Positions 1 to 5,982 of a stretch of DNA of 5,982 bases are shown here, piece after piece. The first letter of the stretch is position 1; every line of letters starts with the position of its first letter. The position numbers and the translations under genes are program-made. Under the pieces are notes generated by a model. The model saw only the letters and a program-made list of their open reading frames with translations. It did not search any database and was not told the DNA's origin. The DNA comes from Rhodobacter sp. (lineage in GTDB: Bacteria; Pseudomonadota; Alphaproteobacteria; Rhodobacterales; Rhodobacteraceae): contig DPZQ01000175.1 in NCBI GenBank assembly GCA_003536295.1, forward strand, positions 1 through 5,982, given 5' to 3'.

Positions 1-1142
1 CGCCTAAGGTTGAAAGCCCCCAAATCCAAGAATCTACAACATTGGTTGTGCCCAAATCTCCAACCATCATACTAAAAGCAGATGAAGTAGCCTTAGAGGC
101 GCCCAGTTTTGACACGGTCCGCATTGAACAAGATGGATTAGCTACATTGGCTGGGCGTGCCCCTGCGGGGGCTGATGTCTCGATCTTGCTTGATGACCAA
201 CAAATTACAGTGACCAAATCCACGTCGGGCGGCAGTTTTGCGGTCCTTATCACTCTGGAACCTGCGTCAAGCGCGCGCAGCCTTTCACTCTTGGCGACCC
301 TAAAAGATGGCCGGAAGATTGTATCAGCTGACCGCGTGATTGTAGCGCCAATTATGTCGGAGCCCGTTTTTGCTCAAGTAGCCCCCACACCAGAAGCAGC
401 ACCTGAAGTTGCGCCCGTTGAAACGGCGCAAGCAAAGGCCCTAGCGGTCAAAAAACCACAAGCCGAAGCGCCAGCCTCACTATTGATTACCGATCAAGGC
501 GTGCAGGTACTGGCGGCACAAGCAGACCCGATTGTGGCAAAAAATGTCAGCCTTGAAAGCATTTCCTATGCGCCAGATGGAGCCGTACAGGTCGCAGGGC
601 GCGGCCAGGCCGGTCAAAATGTGAGGGTTTATGTTGAAAACAAAGTACAGCTTGAGGCTACGATATGGCCCTCGGGCTCTTGGGGTGGCCGTTTGGCAGA
701 TGTGGTCCCTGGCATATATACGCTGCGGGTCGATCAAATTAGTGCGGATGGTCAGGTAACCTCACGCATTGAAACGCCGTTTAAGCGTGAAACTCTTGAA
801 GATCTTGCTAAGGTAAATGCCACAACTTTAGTTGAAGCTGTGGCTGAACCAGCAGCAACTTCCGCAACGCCTGTTTCTGAAGCGGTTGCAGATAATTTGG
901 CTGAACCGGTAGCAAAAGAAGTGGCAGAACTAGGGTCAGAACCGGCCACCTTGCAGGCTGCAGCGCCTAAATCGGTGTCTGTCACAGTGCAGCCCGGCTT
1001 TACCCTTTGGGGCATTGCACAAGAAAATTTTGGCAGCGGCATACTTTATGTGCAGGTCTATGAAGCCAACCGCGATAAAATCAAAAATCCAGACCTGATC
1101 TATCCTGGACAAATCTTTACCTTACCAAAAGCACGCGAGTAA
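1..1142 (+). CDS. LysM-domain envelope protein with two Ig-like modules (5' partial)
   Basis: The reading frame is open from the first full codon at base 3 to the TAA at 1140-1142, giving 379 residues. The TTG at 42 is just an internal codon; the real start lies before the window. Counting from that TTG as residue 1, there is a module rich in beta-strand-like sequence at about 24-100, an Ala/Pro/Glu linker at about 101-150, a second similar module at about 168-246, another Ala/Glu linker at about 258-310, and a C-terminal LysM domain at about 311-362. The LysM call rests on the opening VTVQPGFTLWGIAQENFG, the YEANRDKIKNPDLIYPGQ segment and the final IFTLP. LysM domains bind N-acetylglucosamine-containing glycans, usually peptidoglycan, so the protein probably acts in the periplasm; the membrane anchor or signal peptide would be in the missing N-terminus. 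The Ig-like fold is my inference from strand pattern. The exact function is unknown. It ends 56 bases before the ABC transporter gene on the same strand. Confidence 0.88.
   Translation, partial: PKVESPQIQESTTLVVPKSPTIILKADEVALEAPSFDTVRIEQDGLATLAGRAPAGADVSILLDDQQITVTKSTSGGSFAVLITLEPASSARSLSLLATLKDGRKIVSADRVIVAPIMSEPVFAQVAPTPEAAPEVAPVETAQAKALAVKKPQAEAPASLLITDQGVQVLAAQADPIVAKNVSLESISYAPDGAVQVAGRGQAGQNVRVYVENKVQLEATIWPSGSWGGRLADVVPGIYTLRVDQISADGQVTSRIETPFKRETLEDLAKVNATTLVEAVAEPAATSATPVSEAVADNLAEPVAKEVAELGSEPATLQAAAPKSVSVTVQPGFTLWGIAQENFGSGILYVQVYEANRDKIKNPDLIYPGQIFTLPKARE
111..341 (+). repeat. First copy of internal Ig-like module in the LysM protein
   Basis: This segment encodes one of two related modules. 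Its core, DGLATLAGRAPAGADVSILL, lines up with DGAVQVAGRGQAGQNVRVYV in the second copy: DG, then AGR, then AG, then alternating hydrophobic residues. After the core, both copies have a SGG or SGS turn and a further strand-like stretch. The similarity is at protein level only; the DNA copies have diverged. The domain boundaries are approximate. Confidence 0.55.
543..779 (+). repeat. Second copy of internal Ig-like module in the LysM protein
   Basis: This is the second module, aligned with the first through the DGxxxxAGRxxAGxxV pattern. It continues with a WPSGSWGG turn and a GIYTLRVDQISADGQV segment, which resembles the last strands of bacterial Ig-like or carboxypeptidase-regulatory-like beta sandwiches. 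The fold assignment is inference. An Ala/Glu-rich linker separates this copy from the LysM domain. Confidence 0.55.
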
Positions 1143-1149
1143 CCTCTAG

Positions 1150-1179
1150 CCATTGCCCGAGAAAAGTCTTAGGTAATGG
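1150..1179 (+). other. Possible hairpin between the LysM gene and the ABC transporter gene
   Basis: CCATTGCC at 1150-1157 pairs with GGTAATGG at 1172-1179, giving eight pairs including one G-U, around a 14-base loop. In the loop, AGA at 1160-1162 could also pair with TCT at 1167-1169. No T-run follows (the next bases are GAATAATAAG), so this is not a standard intrinsic terminator. It could be a weak attenuator or an mRNA-processing or stabilising structure, or it could be chance. Confidence 0.3.
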
Positions 1180-1198
1180 GAATAATAAGAGAGTAAAG

Positions 1199-3031
1199 AT
1201 GCGTAAGTTGTCAAAGACCGCCACCAGCCAAGATATAGGCTCTTCCCATACTACCACGGGCTTTCAAACGCTTAAGCGTATGGTTCCCTATCTTTGGCCC
1301 AAGGGTGAATTTTGGGTCAAACGGCGGGTTGTAATTGCACTTTTTATGTTGATTTGTAGCAAGATCGTGTCTGTCTCGACGCCATTCTTTTACAAGGCGG
1401 GGGTCGATATTTTAGCAGGTGACGCACCGTCGTCGGCGTTTTTGCTTGGAATTTCGGCGGCGGGTTTGACGGTCGCTTACGGCATGGCGCGTTTGGGGGC
1501 TGTGGTTTTCGCCGAGTTGCGCGACGCGGTATTTGTTCGTGTGGGGCAGCGCGCTTTGCGCAAACTGGCGATTGAGACCTTTGAACATATTCACCGCTTG
1601 TCTATGCGCTATCACATCGCGCGTAAAACAGGCGGGCTCAGCCGCATCATAGAACGCGGGGTTAAAGGCGTCGATTTTCTCTTGCGCTTTATGCTTTTGT
1701 CTATTGGTCCTTTGATCTTGGAATTGATCATGGTCTCGATCTTGTTTTGGTGGCTGTTTGGTATGGCCTATATGGTTGTGGTAGTGGTGACCATCTCGCT
1801 TTATGTATCGTACACGTTCAAGGTGACCGAGTGGCGCGTGGCCATTCGTCGCAAGATGAATGACCAAGATAGCGACGCCAATCAAAAGGCGATCGATAGT
1901 TTGCTGAACTTTGAGACGGTGAAATACTTTGGTGCCGAAGCGCGTGAAACCCTGCGCTATGATGGTGCGATGGCAAAATATGAAAGTTTGGCCGTGCGAA
2001 CCGGGCAATCTTTGTCGATCTTAAACGCGGGCCAAGCATTTATCATCACGACCGGTTTGGTGATAGTCATGGTGATGGCCGCGCAAGGTGTGCAAGATAA
2101 GGTTTTGACCGTGGGAGATTTCGTTATGGTCAATGCCTATATGATCCAGATCACATTGCCCTTGAATTTTTTAGGCACCGTCTACCGCGAAATTCGCCAA
2201 GCGTTGGTCGATATGGGGGATATGTTTGGGCTTTTAAATCAGCCCGCCGAAATCACCGACAAACTAGACGCGCCTGATCTGGTCGTCAAAGGCGGCCAAA
2301 TAAGTTTTGATAATGTGCAATTTGGCTATGACAGCGACCGTAAAATCCTAAAAGGAATCAGTTTTGAGGTCGGCTCGGGTGAGCGTGTGGCGATTGTTGG
2401 GCCTTCGGGTTCCGGAAAGTCAACGATTGGGAGGCTGTTATTTCGCTTTTACGATGTCACAGCGGGTAACGTGCGTATTGATGGCCAAGATCTTCGCGAT
2501 ATCACCCAAATCAGCTTGCATGACCATATCGGGGTGGTGCCGCAAGATACGGTGCTGTTTAATGACACGGTTTATTATAACATCGCATATGGGCGCGCCA
2601 ATGCCACGGTTGAACAGGTCGAAGCAGCAGCCAAAGCAGCCAAAATTCATGATTTTATCGTGTCTCTTCCCAAAGGCTATGAAACCCAAGTGGGTGAGCG
2701 CGGCTTGAAACTATCGGGCGGAGAAAAGCAGCGGGTGGGTATTGCGCGCACCTTGCTTAAAAATCCCCCGATCCTGTTGTTGGATGAGGCGACCTCGGCG
2801 CTCGACACGCAAACCGAACGCGACATTCAAGACAGTTTGCGTGCGATGGGTCAGGGGCGCTCGGTTATAACTATTGCGCACCGCCTCTCGACCATTTCCG
2901 ATTGTGATCGGATCATCGTCTTGGAAAAAGGCGAAATTGTTGAGCAAGGCCGCCATGATATGCTCTTAGCTAGGGGCGGTCGATATGCCCAAATGTGGAT
3001 GCGCCAATCCGCCGAAGAGGATGCAGCCTAG
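1199..3031 (+). CDS. atm1: Atm1/ABCB7-type ABC exporter (half-transporter, membrane domain fused to ATPase)
   Basis: This is a complete 610-residue inner-membrane half-transporter that would work as a homodimer. Residues about 43-326 hold six hydrophobic segments (near 43-65, 80-104, 158-180, 182-205, 274-296 and 304-326). The ATPase domain follows: A-loop Tyr377, Walker A GPSGSGKST at 401-409, Q-loop Gln449, signature LSGGE at 505-509, Walker B ILLLDE at 525-530 with catalytic Glu530, D-loop SALD at 533-536 and switch His561. All are intact. The Atm1 class is marked by VVPQDTVLFNDTVYYNIAYG after Walker A, by the NAGQAFIITTG segment in the fifth membrane helix and by PLNFLGTVYREIRQAL after the sixth. 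Known relatives export glutathione-linked sulfur or metal species: mitochondrial Atm1/ABCB7 supports cytosolic Fe-S assembly, and the Novosphingobium protein moves glutathione derivatives. The substrate here is inferred from the family. The ATG at 1199 follows a purine-rich AAGAGAG site, and the downstream gap is 61 bases. Confidence 0.93.
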   Translation: MRKLSKTATSQDIGSSHTTTGFQTLKRMVPYLWPKGEFWVKRRVVIALFMLICSKIVSVSTPFFYKAGVDILAGDAPSSAFLLGISAAGLTVAYGMARLGAVVFAELRDAVFVRVGQRALRKLAIETFEHIHRLSMRYHIARKTGGLSRIIERGVKGVDFLLRFMLLSIGPLILELIMVSILFWWLFGMAYMVVVVVTISLYVSYTFKVTEWRVAIRRKMNDQDSDANQKAIDSLLNFETVKYFGAEARETLRYDGAMAKYESLAVRTGQSLSILNAGQAFIITTGLVIVMVMAAQGVQDKVLTVGDFVMVNAYMIQITLPLNFLGTVYREIRQALVDMGDMFGLLNQPAEITDKLDAPDLVVKGGQISFDNVQFGYDSDRKILKGISFEVGSGERVAIVGPSGSGKSTIGRLLFRFYDVTAGNVRIDGQDLRDITQISLHDHIGVVPQDTVLFNDTVYYNIAYGRANATVEQVEAAAKAAKIHDFIVSLPKGYETQVGERGLKLSGGEKQRVGIARTLLKNPPILLLDEATSALDTQTERDIQDSLRAMGQGRSVITIAHRLSTISDCDRIIVLEKGEIVEQGRHDMLLARGGRYAQMWMRQSAEEDAA

Positions 3032-3082
3032 TCGCGCAACCCTTGGCAAAAGGGGCTTGATGCGTTTATTATTAAGCAAAAT

Positions 3083-3086
3083 AGGA
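3083..3086 (+). promoter_or_regulatory. Ribosome binding site that decides the start of the YfgM-like gene
   Basis: AGGA at 3083-3086 lies six bases before the ATG at 3093. The protein from this ATG begins MSNPESFIDEVTEELRRDRL, which looks like the conserved N-terminus of the family. This start is therefore preferred over the in-frame ATGs further upstream at 3060 and 2985. Confidence 0.6.
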
Positions 3087-3092
3087 ATTCAA

Positions 3093-3734
3093 ATGAGTAA
3101 TCCAGAAAGTTTCATTGACGAAGTCACCGAAGAGTTGCGCCGCGACCGTCTTTATGGCGCTTTTCGCAAATATGGTTGGATTGGTGGGCTATTAGTTGTG
3201 CTGACAGTTGGTGGTGCCGCGGTGCATGAATATCGCAAATCCGCAGCCACCCAAAAGGCTCAATCTTTTGGCGATGCTTTACTTGATGCTCTCGAAACCC
3301 CCGTTGGCCCCGCGCGCACTGCAGCCCTAAGCGCCATTGCCGCCCAAACTAGCCAAGAGCCACTGCTGGCCCTACTGCGCTCCGCCGATATGGAAGCTGA
3401 TCTTACAACACGTGCTGCATCATTGCGGAGCTTGGCTGATAATGAGGCGGCCCCCCAAGCCTACCGCGATTTGGCGGTCTTGCGCTTAGCGTTGATCAGT
3501 GACGCAGACGTGTCCGCGCGCGAAGCACTTCTTTCCCCTTTGGCCACCCCAGGTCGGGCGCTGCGCCCCCTTGCGCTTGAACAATTAGCCTATTTAAAGG
3601 TTGAGGCCAATGATCTGACAGGGGCCCTCTCAGACCTAAATGATTTGAGCGTTGACCAACAAGCGCCCGCACAATTGCGCCAACGTGTGAAACAAATGAT
3701 CATCGTCCTAGGTGGTCAGGTTGCCGCTGGATAG
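3093..3734 (+). CDS. YfgM-like inner-membrane protein with periplasmic TPR-like domain
   Basis: The protein has 213 residues, close to the roughly 206 of E. coli YfgM. A charged cytoplasmic N-terminus (FIDEVTEELRRDRLYGAFRKYG) is followed by one membrane helix at about 28-46 (GWIGGLLVVLTVGGAAV). The rest, about 50-213, is Ala/Leu-rich and helical, in the style of degenerate tetratricopeptide repeats (for example YRDLAVLRLALI and RPLALEQLAYLKVEANDLTGAL). In E. coli, YfgM is anchored by one helix, exposes its TPR-like part to the periplasm, and associates with the SecYEG translocon and the chaperone PpiD. That role is transferred by family and gene position, not shown here. It sits 15 bases upstream of bamB, with der next, matching the yfgM-bamB-der order. 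A longer reading frame begins inside the transporter gene at 2985, but the N-terminal family pattern and ribosome binding site favour 3093. Confidence 0.82.
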   Translation: MSNPESFIDEVTEELRRDRLYGAFRKYGWIGGLLVVLTVGGAAVHEYRKSAATQKAQSFGDALLDALETPVGPARTAALSAIAAQTSQEPLLALLRSADMEADLTTRAASLRSLADNEAAPQAYRDLAVLRLALISDADVSAREALLSPLATPGRALRPLALEQLAYLKVEANDLTGALSDLNDLSVDQQAPAQLRQRVKQMIIVLGGQVAAG

Positions 3735-3738
3735 AATT

Positions 3739-3743
3739 AGGGA
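3739..3743 (+). promoter_or_regulatory. Ribosome binding site of bamB
   Basis: AGGGA at 3739-3743 lies six bases before the ATG at 3750. It fills most of the 15-base gap after the YfgM-like stop codon, so bamB almost certainly shares a transcript with the gene before it. Confidence 0.6.
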
Positions 3744-3749
3744 CAAATT

Positions 3750-5105
3750 ATGCAAAAACTGCTTATCATCACGCTCTTTTCCCTAAGCAACCTTGGGGTC
3801 CTGGTCGGTTGCGCGCCCAAAGAGGTGAAGCTTGAAGGTGAGCGTTTTGATGTTCGTAGCCCATTGGCGGCGTCGTTGCCCAATGCAGAAAATCCAAACC
3901 CCACCGATCTAACCGCTGATTTTGTTAATAAAACCTTGCCCGTAATCCTTCCCGCCCCGTCAGCTGATCTAACTTGGTCGCAGCGTGGGGGCAATGTCAC
4001 CCACACAGGCCATCATGGGGTGTTGTCTAAAGCGCCTGCGCTGGTCTGGCGTGCTTCGATCGGGCAGGGCAATAGTCGCAACTCAAAAATCACGGCCGCA
4101 CCTGTGGTGGCAGGAGGGGTTATTTTTGCCATTGACGCCGATAACCGCGTCAGCGCTCTGAATTCTCAAAGTGGCACTTTGGTTTGGCAGGCAAGTCTGG
4201 CCCCGCAAAGTGACGGTGGCGGCTCATTGAGCACTGGCGGTTTGGCCTATGGGTCGGGTAAAGTCTTCGCAGGCTCGGCTTACGGTGAGCTGCTGGCCCT
4301 AGACGCCAAAAGCGGTACGGTATTGTGGCGTCAAAATATCGATGCGCCAATTATGGGAGCGCCTGCCGTTGATGGTAACACGATCTACGTTGTGGGGCGC
4401 GATTCTTGGGCTTGGGCGATTGATGCAAGCTCTGGAAAGGTCAAATGGCAAATCGCGGGCGCACCAGCTTTTACGGGGATGATAGGCTCGGCCGCGCCTG
4501 CGGTGACCGATAGCGCGGTGATTTTCCCCTTTGTTAGCGGTGAATTGGCTTATGCACTTAAAGTCTCGGGCGAAGTTCTTTGGAATGTCGCAGTGTCGGG
4601 CGGGCGCTTGGGGCAAGCTTATGCCACCGTGGGCGGCATCACGGGTGATCCAGTTGTTGTGGGTGATCGGCTTTATGTGGGAAATCAATCTGGGCGCTCA
4701 ATGGCGCTGGATCTGTCGAGTGGGGATGAGGTTTGGTCAGCAAAGACAGGCGCTTATGGCCCTATGTTGGTTCATGGAAAAGCGGTCTTTCTAGTTTCTG
4801 ATCAAGGGGCTTTGATGCGCCTTGACCGTGACACTGGCGAGCGTGTTTGGGCGGAACAATTGCCCAATTTCAAAAAACCAAATGTCAAGAAACGCCAAGC
4901 GGTTTACGCACATTTTGGCCCTGTCTTGGCAGGAGGGCGTTTGGTTGTGGCCTCGAGCGATGGCTATTTGCGCAGCTTTGAACCCGCAAGCGGCACCACA
5001 CTTTCATCTATTAAACTCCCAGCGGGAGCAGCCGCTTTGCCGGCTTTGGCGGGCGATATGCTTTATATATTAACAACAGCGGGCGAAGTTCTTGCTTTCC
5101 GTTGA
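3750..5105 (+). CDS. bamB: BamB, beta-propeller lipoprotein of the outer-membrane protein assembly complex
   Basis: This 451-residue protein begins with a lipoprotein signal peptide: a short basic start, a hydrophobic stretch and the lipobox LVGC with lipid-anchored Cys21. The next residue is Ala, so there is no Asp signal for inner-membrane retention. After a polar, Pro/Asn-containing stretch at about 22-70, PQQ-like propeller blades follow. The recurring pattern (A-x-D, SG, then W) is seen at about 125-147 (SALNSQSGTLVW), 179-193 (LLALDAKSGTVLW), 221-233 (AWAIDASSGKVKW), 264-278, 316-329 (SMALDLSSGDEVW), 355-367 (MRLDRDTGERVW) and 404-422. A final AGEVLAF strand probably closes an eight-blade ring with the first VW strand at 99-100. 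BamB is a periplasmic scaffold that binds BamA and helps fold outer-membrane beta-barrels. E. coli BamB has 392 residues, so this one is longer, mainly at the N-terminus. A PQQ-enzyme is unlikely given the size, lipobox and position before der. Confidence 0.92.
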   Translation: MQKLLIITLFSLSNLGVLVGCAPKEVKLEGERFDVRSPLAASLPNAENPNPTDLTADFVNKTLPVILPAPSADLTWSQRGGNVTHTGHHGVLSKAPALVWRASIGQGNSRNSKITAAPVVAGGVIFAIDADNRVSALNSQSGTLVWQASLAPQSDGGGSLSTGGLAYGSGKVFAGSAYGELLALDAKSGTVLWRQNIDAPIMGAPAVDGNTIYVVGRDSWAWAIDASSGKVKWQIAGAPAFTGMIGSAAPAVTDSAVIFPFVSGELAYALKVSGEVLWNVAVSGGRLGQAYATVGGITGDPVVVGDRLYVGNQSGRSMALDLSSGDEVWSAKTGAYGPMLVHGKAVFLVSDQGALMRLDRDTGERVWAEQLPNFKKPNVKKRQAVYAHFGPVLAGGRLVVASSDGYLRSFEPASGTTLSSIKLPAGAAALPALAGDMLYILTTAGEVLAFR

Positions 5106-5122
5106 TCAATTTGCGGTGTAGA

Positions 5123-5150
5123 GCAGCCTAATCTGAATTTTCGGATCTGC
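5123..5150 (+). other. Bulged hairpin in the bamB-der gap
   Basis: ATCTGA at 5131-5136 pairs with TCGGAT at 5141-5146 (one G-U pair, four-base loop). Below it, GCAG at 5123-5126 pairs with CTGC at 5147-5150 across a four-base bulge at 5127-5130. No T-run follows, so it is not a terminator. Its 3' arm overlaps the arm of the next hairpin, so the two cannot both form fully. It may be fortuitous. Confidence 0.3.
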
Positions 5151-5161
5151 CCCGGAGGGCA
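5148..5161 (+). promoter_or_regulatory. der ribosome binding site held within a short GC-rich hairpin
   Basis: The strong Shine-Dalgarno sequence GGAGGG at 5154-5159 lies four bases before the ATG at 5164. TGCCC at 5148-5152 can pair perfectly with GGGCA at 5157-5161 around a CGGA loop, covering the 3' half of the site. The pairing is visible directly; any effect on der translation is inference. Confidence 0.45.
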
Positions 5162-5163
5162 AA

Positions 5164-5982
5164 ATGACCTTTACCCTAGCTATCGTCGGGCGGCCCAATG
5201 TGGGCAAATCAACGCTATTTAACCGTCTTGTTGGCCGCAGGCTGGCACTGGTTGATGACCAACCCGGTGTGACGCGTGATCTGCGCGAAGGCGATGCCAA
5301 ATTATTTGACTTGCGCTTCACAGTGATTGACACAGCCGGGCTGGAAGAGGTCACGGATGACAGTTTGCAAGGGCGGATGCGCCGCTTGACCGAACGGGCT
5401 GTTGATATGGCCGATGTTTGCTTATTCTTGATCGACGGACGCACGGGAGTAACACCCTCGGACCAAGTTTTTGCAGATATTTTACGCCGTAAATCCGCCA
5501 AGGTGATTGTAGGCGTCAATAAAGCCGAAGGGGCAGCGGGTGATTCTGGTGCAATCGAGGCATGGTCTTTGGGTCTGGGCGATCCTGTTCGCATGTCGGC
5601 TGAACATGGCGAAGGCATGGATGATCTTTATCACATCCTACGCCCCATGGGCGATTTTTACGCCGAACGCGCTGAAGCCGATGCACCTTTAGTTGATGTT
5701 GATATTTCGGAAGATGAAGCCGAAGGCGAAGGTGATGTAGAGAGCCACCGCCCTACAGCGCAAAAGCCCTTACAAATCGCCGTCATCGGGCGGCCAAATG
5801 CGGGCAAATCAACTCTGATCAATAAAATTATTGGCGAAGAGCGGTTGCTCACTGGGCCCGAAGCAGGCATCACCCGAGACGCTATCTCGGTCAAAAGCGT
5901 TTGGATGGGTACTCATACGCGCATCTTTGATACGGCTGGCATGCGCAAAAAGGCGCGTATTAATGACAAGCTTGAAAAGCTT
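5164..5982 (+). CDS. der: Der (EngA), tandem GTPase for 50S ribosome assembly (3' partial)
   Basis: The first 273 codons are present with no stop; family members are usually about 440-490 residues, so the end of the second G domain and the C-terminal KH-like domain lie beyond the window. The first G domain has G1 GRPNVGKS at 9-16, G2 Thr37 in GVTRD, G3 DTAG at 56-59, G4 NKAE at 119-122 (NKxD in most GTPases) and G5 SAEHG at 145-149. An acidic linker at about 171-192 (DVDISEDEAEGEGDVE) leads to the second domain, with G1 GRPNAGKS at 209-216, G2 Thr237 in GITRD and G3 DTAG at 256-259. The two G domains are so alike that the DNA around both P-loops (near 5185-5211 and 5782-5808) is nearly repeated. 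Der binds GTP and acts in late maturation of the large ribosomal subunit in the cytoplasm; it is essential in E. coli. The ATG at 5164 follows GGAGGG. It lies 58 bases after bamB, as in the yfgM-bamB-der cluster. Confidence 0.96.
   Translation, partial: MTFTLAIVGRPNVGKSTLFNRLVGRRLALVDDQPGVTRDLREGDAKLFDLRFTVIDTAGLEEVTDDSLQGRMRRLTERAVDMADVCLFLIDGRTGVTPSDQVFADILRRKSAKVIVGVNKAEGAAGDSGAIEAWSLGLGDPVRMSAEHGEGMDDLYHILRPMGDFYAERAEADAPLVDVDISEDEAEGEGDVESHRPTAQKPLQIAVIGRPNAGKSTLINKIIGEERLLTGPEAGITRDAISVKSVWMGTHTRIFDTAGMRKKARINDKLEKL

Noticed and set aside
1412..2008. A 198-residue minus-strand open frame inside the transporter gene
   Set aside because: The plus-strand frame encodes clear Atm1 membrane-domain sequence, while the minus-strand translation is His/Arg/Gln-rich with no family features.
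3040..3054. Small hairpin CCCTT/AAGGG after atm1
   Set aside because: It has only five pairs with a five-base loop and no T-run directly after it, too weak to call a terminator.
2985..3092. Upstream in-frame starts for the YfgM-like gene at 2985 (inside atm1) and 3060
   Set aside because: The ATG at 3060 has AGGGG four bases before it and is conceivable, but it only adds MRLLLSKIGIQ before the family-like MSNPESFIDEV start, which has its own well-spaced AGGA. The 2985 start would overlap atm1 and add Cys- and Arg-containing sequence unlike the family.
4567..5093. Exact 14-base repeat CGGGCGAAGTTCTT at 4567-4580 and 5080-5093
   Set aside because: Both copies encode the GEVL segment of BamB propeller blades, so the repeat is explained by the protein's internal symmetry.
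5111..5139. Possible promoter before der (TTGCGG, 17 bases, TGAATT)
   Set aside because: Each box matches only three of six consensus bases, which is no better than expected by chance.
5106..5618. A 170-residue open frame on the minus strand opposite der
   Set aside because: It lies antisense to the first G domain of Der, whose motifs are unmistakable, and its Ser/Arg/Pro-rich translation has no recognisable domain. It is a codon-bias shadow.
5977..5982. The window ends exactly on AAGCTT, a HindIII site, suggesting a clone junction
   Set aside because: Other AAGCTT sites occur inside the window (near 3828, 4616 and 5968), so this is not a fully HindIII-cut fragment; the ending may be coincidence.

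Overview
The window looks like chromosomal core DNA from an alphaproteobacterium, most likely Rhodobacterales/Roseobacter-type. The grounds are the protein style (an Atm1-class ABC exporter, a Der GTPase with an NKAE motif in its first G domain, an Ala/Pro/Glu-rich LysM protein) and the moderate GC content; the genus cannot be read from the sequence. All five genes lie on the + strand with gaps of 15 to 61 bases. I see no RNA genes, mobile elements, CRISPR arrays or gene-free stretches over 300 bases.

Layout: (1) 1-1142, the 3' part of a gene for an envelope protein with two repeated beta-sandwich-like modules and a C-terminal LysM domain; its start lies before the window. (2) 1199-3031, a complete Atm1/ABCB7-type half-transporter with all ATPase motifs intact. 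(3) 3093-3734, a small protein with one membrane anchor, resembling YfgM. (4) 3750-5105, BamB, the beta-propeller lipoprotein of the outer-membrane beta-barrel assembly (BAM) complex. (5) 5164-5982, the first 273 codons of der, a tandem GTP-binding ribosome-assembly factor, cut by the window end.

Genes 3 to 5 reproduce the yfgM-bamB-der order known from gammaproteobacteria such as E. coli, where hisS precedes yfgM. Here an Atm1-type exporter and a LysM protein sit upstream instead. The tight same-strand packing suggests an operon joining envelope biogenesis (YfgM-like protein at the inner membrane, BamB at the outer membrane, LysM protein at the peptidoglycan) with thiol/iron-sulfur homeostasis (Atm1) and 50S ribosome assembly (Der). 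No clear promoter or intrinsic terminator was found inside the window.

This is ordinary core territory and I found no convincing undescribed system. The points most worth a second look are a short hairpin that buries the der Shine-Dalgarno sequence and competes with an upstream hairpin, the tandem modules in the LysM protein, and the NKAE variant in Der.
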